Shown: positions 6,808-8,756 of the stretch, one piece after another
How the letters are laid out: the number at the start of each line of letters is the position of its first letter
Position numbering within the stretch: the first letter of the stretch is position 1
Source of the DNA: J061 sp003695725 [NCBI: Candidatus Schekmanbacteria bacterium]
Lineage (GTDB): Bacteria; Schekmanbacteria; GWA2-38-11
Length of the DNA: 8,756 nucleotides
Direction: 5' to 3'
NCBI GenBank assembly: GCA_003695725.1
Contig: RFHX01000135.1
Span: 1 to 8,756 of the forward strand
Notes under the pieces: generated by a model
Told to the model about the DNA's origin: nothing
What the model saw: only the letters and a program-made list of their open reading frames with translations
The model's database searches: none
Made by a program: the position numbers and the translations under genes

Positions 6808-6826
6808 ATGTTGTTTATTGTATCAA

Positions 6827-8734
6827 CTAATGAAGTTTATCACTATCAAGAGAAGTTAGCTCTTTTTCTTTACTTAAAATCTCTCTTACTTTGTTCAAGA
6901 GTCTTTCCGGCAATATAGGTTTTGTCAGTAATTCAGCATTTTTGATTTCATCATTTATTTCTCTTTCAATATTGTTGTCGGAAAAGCCACTAAGAAAAAG
7001 AATTTTAACATTGGGATTTATCTTCTTAATTTCTTTGGATGCCTCCAAACCATCCTTTTCAGGCATTATATAGTCGATTACCGCTAATTCAATATCATCA
7101 TTCTCACAAAAAACTTTGACTGCTTCATTGCCATTTGAAGCAACGACAACTTTATAGCCATAATCAGTGAGACAATTTTCCATAAGTCTTCTGATGTGGT
7201 TGTCATCTTCAGCCAAGAGAATCTTCTCTCCATTCCCTGAAAAGAATTTATCTGTTGAGTCATCCATTCCTATAGGCATTTCATTTGTTTCAGGAAAATA
7301 TATATAAAATTTGCTTCCTATCCCTTTTTTGCTTTCTACTTTTATATATCCTTTATGCTGTTTCACTATTCCATAGACCATTGAAAGCCCTAATCCAGTG
7401 CCTTTGCCAACAGGCTTTGTAGTGAAGAATGGCTCAAATATTCTCGCCTTTGTTTCATCATCCATTCCTTCGCCTTCATCTGAAACTGTTATCAATGCAT
7501 ATCTTTCAGCAGGTTCAAGATTATGAACTTTTATAAATGTCTCACCTAATTTTGCAAATGCCGTCTTTATTTTTATTTTGCCGCCCTTCGGCATAGCATC
7601 CTTTGCATTAGAGATTAGATTCAACAAAATCTGTTCAATCTGTCCCTTATCTGCCATTATCATTATATCTTCATCCAAGAGGTCTGTCTCCAATTCAATC
7701 TTTCTGCCTACTACAACCCTAAAAAGCTCAGACATGCCCAAAATGATATCGTTTACAGAAATGGGCATAACTTCCAAAGTTCCTTTCCTACTGAATATAA
7801 GAAGGCTTTTTGTCAAGGAATTTGCCTTTTCAGCTACTAAAAGAATTTGTTCAGCATACTTCTTGGCTTCTTCGATTGAAGCATTCTTCTTTTTAATGAG
7901 TTTTGCATATCCCATTATAGCAGTAACAATATTGTTAAAATCGTGCGCTATTCCTCCTGCAAGCTGTCCCACTGCTTCAAGTTTCTGCGAATGTGCAAGC
8001 TGCTCTTCGAGTTGTCTTTTTTCTGTCACATCATTCAAGACTTCGATTACTGATTTTACTCTGCCATTTTCTCTTGAAAAAGGATATGATTTAATCTCTA
8101 CATAGTAGGGACTCCCATCACTACTTATATGTTTATGTAAAACATTATGAGGTTTTCCTGTTTGAAAGGTATGCATAACAGCACATTCCTCACCTGACTC
8201 ATAGCATGGCTTCTCGCTATGATGAGACACTGCATAGCATTTCTTCCCTACTGCCTCAGTAAACTCTACTCCTGCGCTTTCAAGAAAGGCTCGATTTGCC
8301 GACAGAATTCTGTAATTCTCATCAATAATGATAAATCCTTCATCAACACTGCTTAGAATATTTTTACTGAATTCTTCCGCCTTTCTTCTTGCCTCTGCTT
8401 CTCTCCTATAATCAGCTATAAGGGGAACAAATTTAAAAAATCCCAAAGCAAGCAATATGCTTCCAAGAAGATATCCTACAATTTTTTCCAAAATAGCTTC
8501 TAAAACTGTGGGACCAATAATATAAAATTTAGAAAGTGACGGATAATTATCAGTGATATCTATAGTGGTTGCAAATGTGAGGAAGAAAAACCCGTTTAGA
8601 ATGTATCTCCAACCATCCCAGCTTTTTAAATCGTTCTTTCTGTCAGACCATAAAAGGAAAAGAAAAATTACAGCTATTATGACTGCCCTGAGTACTTCTA
8701 CATAAACCTCAAATTGACCTGTCTCTTTCATCAC
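6827..8734 (-). CDS. Membrane hybrid sensor histidine kinase (PAS-HisKA-HATPase-REC)
   Basis: Senses a signal, autophosphorylates on histidine and can pass phosphate to its own receiver domain. Of 635 residues, about 12-29, 44-58 and 85-105 look like membrane segments. A PAS domain spans about 120-238. HisKA carries H264 in AGGIAHDFNNIV (259-270), of the NtrB-like H-D-F-N-N type. The ATPase has its N box around N376, D-E-G-E-G (419-423), F-E-P-F-F (433-437) and GKGTGLGLS (443-451). The receiver (about 503-622) has D510, D511, phospho-acceptor D554 in V-I-D-Y-I-M-P, S582 and K606, so it looks active. The PAS domain has an unusual Cys/His cluster (C166, H171, H172, C177, C184, H188). The start is GTG at 8734 or the adjoining ATG at 8731; an in-frame TGA at 8740 rules out anything longer. 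It is convergent with the nitroreductase gene. No DNA-binding regulator or HPt protein is beside it, so targets and signal are unknown. Confidence 0.95.
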   Translation of the reverse strand: MMKETGQFEVYVEVLRAVIIAVIFLFLLWSDRKNDLKSWDGWRYILNGFFFLTFATTIDITDNYPSLSKFYIIGPTVLEAILEKIVGYLLGSILLALGFFKFVPLIADYRREAEARRKAEEFSKNILSSVDEGFIIIDENYRILSANRAFLESAGVEFTEAVGKKCYAVSHHSEKPCYESGEECAVMHTFQTGKPHNVLHKHISSDGSPYYVEIKSYPFSRENGRVKSVIEVLNDVTEKRQLEEQLAHSQKLEAVGQLAGGIAHDFNNIVTAIMGYAKLIKKKNASIEEAKKYAEQILLVAEKANSLTKSLLIFSRKGTLEVMPISVNDIILGMSELFRVVVGRKIELETDLLDEDIMIMADKGQIEQILLNLISNAKDAMPKGGKIKIKTAFAKLGETFIKVHNLEPAERYALITVSDEGEGMDDETKARIFEPFFTTKPVGKGTGLGLSMVYGIVKQHKGYIKVESKKGIGSKFYIYFPETNEMPIGMDDSTDKFFSGNGEKILLAEDDNHIRRLMENCLTDYGYKVVVASNGNEAVKVFCENDDIELAVIDYIMPEKDGLEASKEIKKINPNVKILFLSGFSDNNIEREINDEIKNAELLTKPILPERLLNKVREILSKEKELTSLDSDKLH

Positions 8735-8756
8735 AATTCAACATTCGCCATTGGGC

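Noticed and set aside
7578-8105. Plus-strand frame of 175 codons, Ser/Ile/Phe-rich
   Set aside because: It is antisense to the HisKA/ATPase part of the kinase, whose motifs are unambiguous; the composition is that of a shadow frame.
1-8756. CRISPR array, IS element, prophage, toxin-antitoxin or new defence system
   Set aside because: Nearly the whole window is filled by recognisable housekeeping, biosynthetic and signalling genes. I saw no spaced repeats, transposase motifs, integrase or unexplained gene cluster.

Overview
The window looks like ordinary chromosomal DNA from an AT-rich, Gram-negative (diderm) bacterium outside the well-studied gammaproteobacteria. A LolA-type lipoprotein carrier implies an outer membrane. 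ScpA implies an SMC-ScpAB condensin rather than MukBEF. An LL-diaminopimelate aminotransferase (DapL) indicates the one-step aminotransferase route to meso-diaminopimelate and lysine. This mix is found in several deltaproteobacterial-type and deep-branching diderm lineages, often known only from metagenomes. I cannot name the taxon from sequence alone.

There are two divergent gene runs and one convergent gene. Reading leftward from about 3438 is a tight run: gltX (glutamyl-tRNA synthetase), a TTG-started membrane-anchored TPR protein, scpA, and the 5' part of lolA, which runs off the left edge. The gaps are 16 nt, a 1-nt overlap, and 16 nt, so this is very probably one transcript joining translation, envelope and chromosome-segregation functions. 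Reading rightward from 3631 is a second run: dapL, folK, panB and a nitroreductase-family flavoprotein (gaps of 1, 26 and 21 nt). Three of these make lysine/cell-wall, folate and pantothenate precursors. The 192-nt divergent gap (3439-3630) carries a good sigma70-type promoter for the rightward run and a weak candidate for the leftward run.

At the right, a 635-residue hybrid sensor histidine kinase (membrane segments, PAS, HisKA, HATPase, REC) lies on the minus strand, convergent with the nitroreductase and separated from it by 19 nt. No partner regulator is visible. Its PAS domain carries a cluster of Cys and His residues that could be a cofactor or redox site.

I found no rRNA, tRNA, CRISPR array, insertion sequence, prophage gene or defence system, and no convincing new system. 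The points most worth a second look are the PAS Cys/His cluster, the gltX-TPR-scpA-lolA linkage without scpB, and panB followed by a nitroreductase rather than panC.
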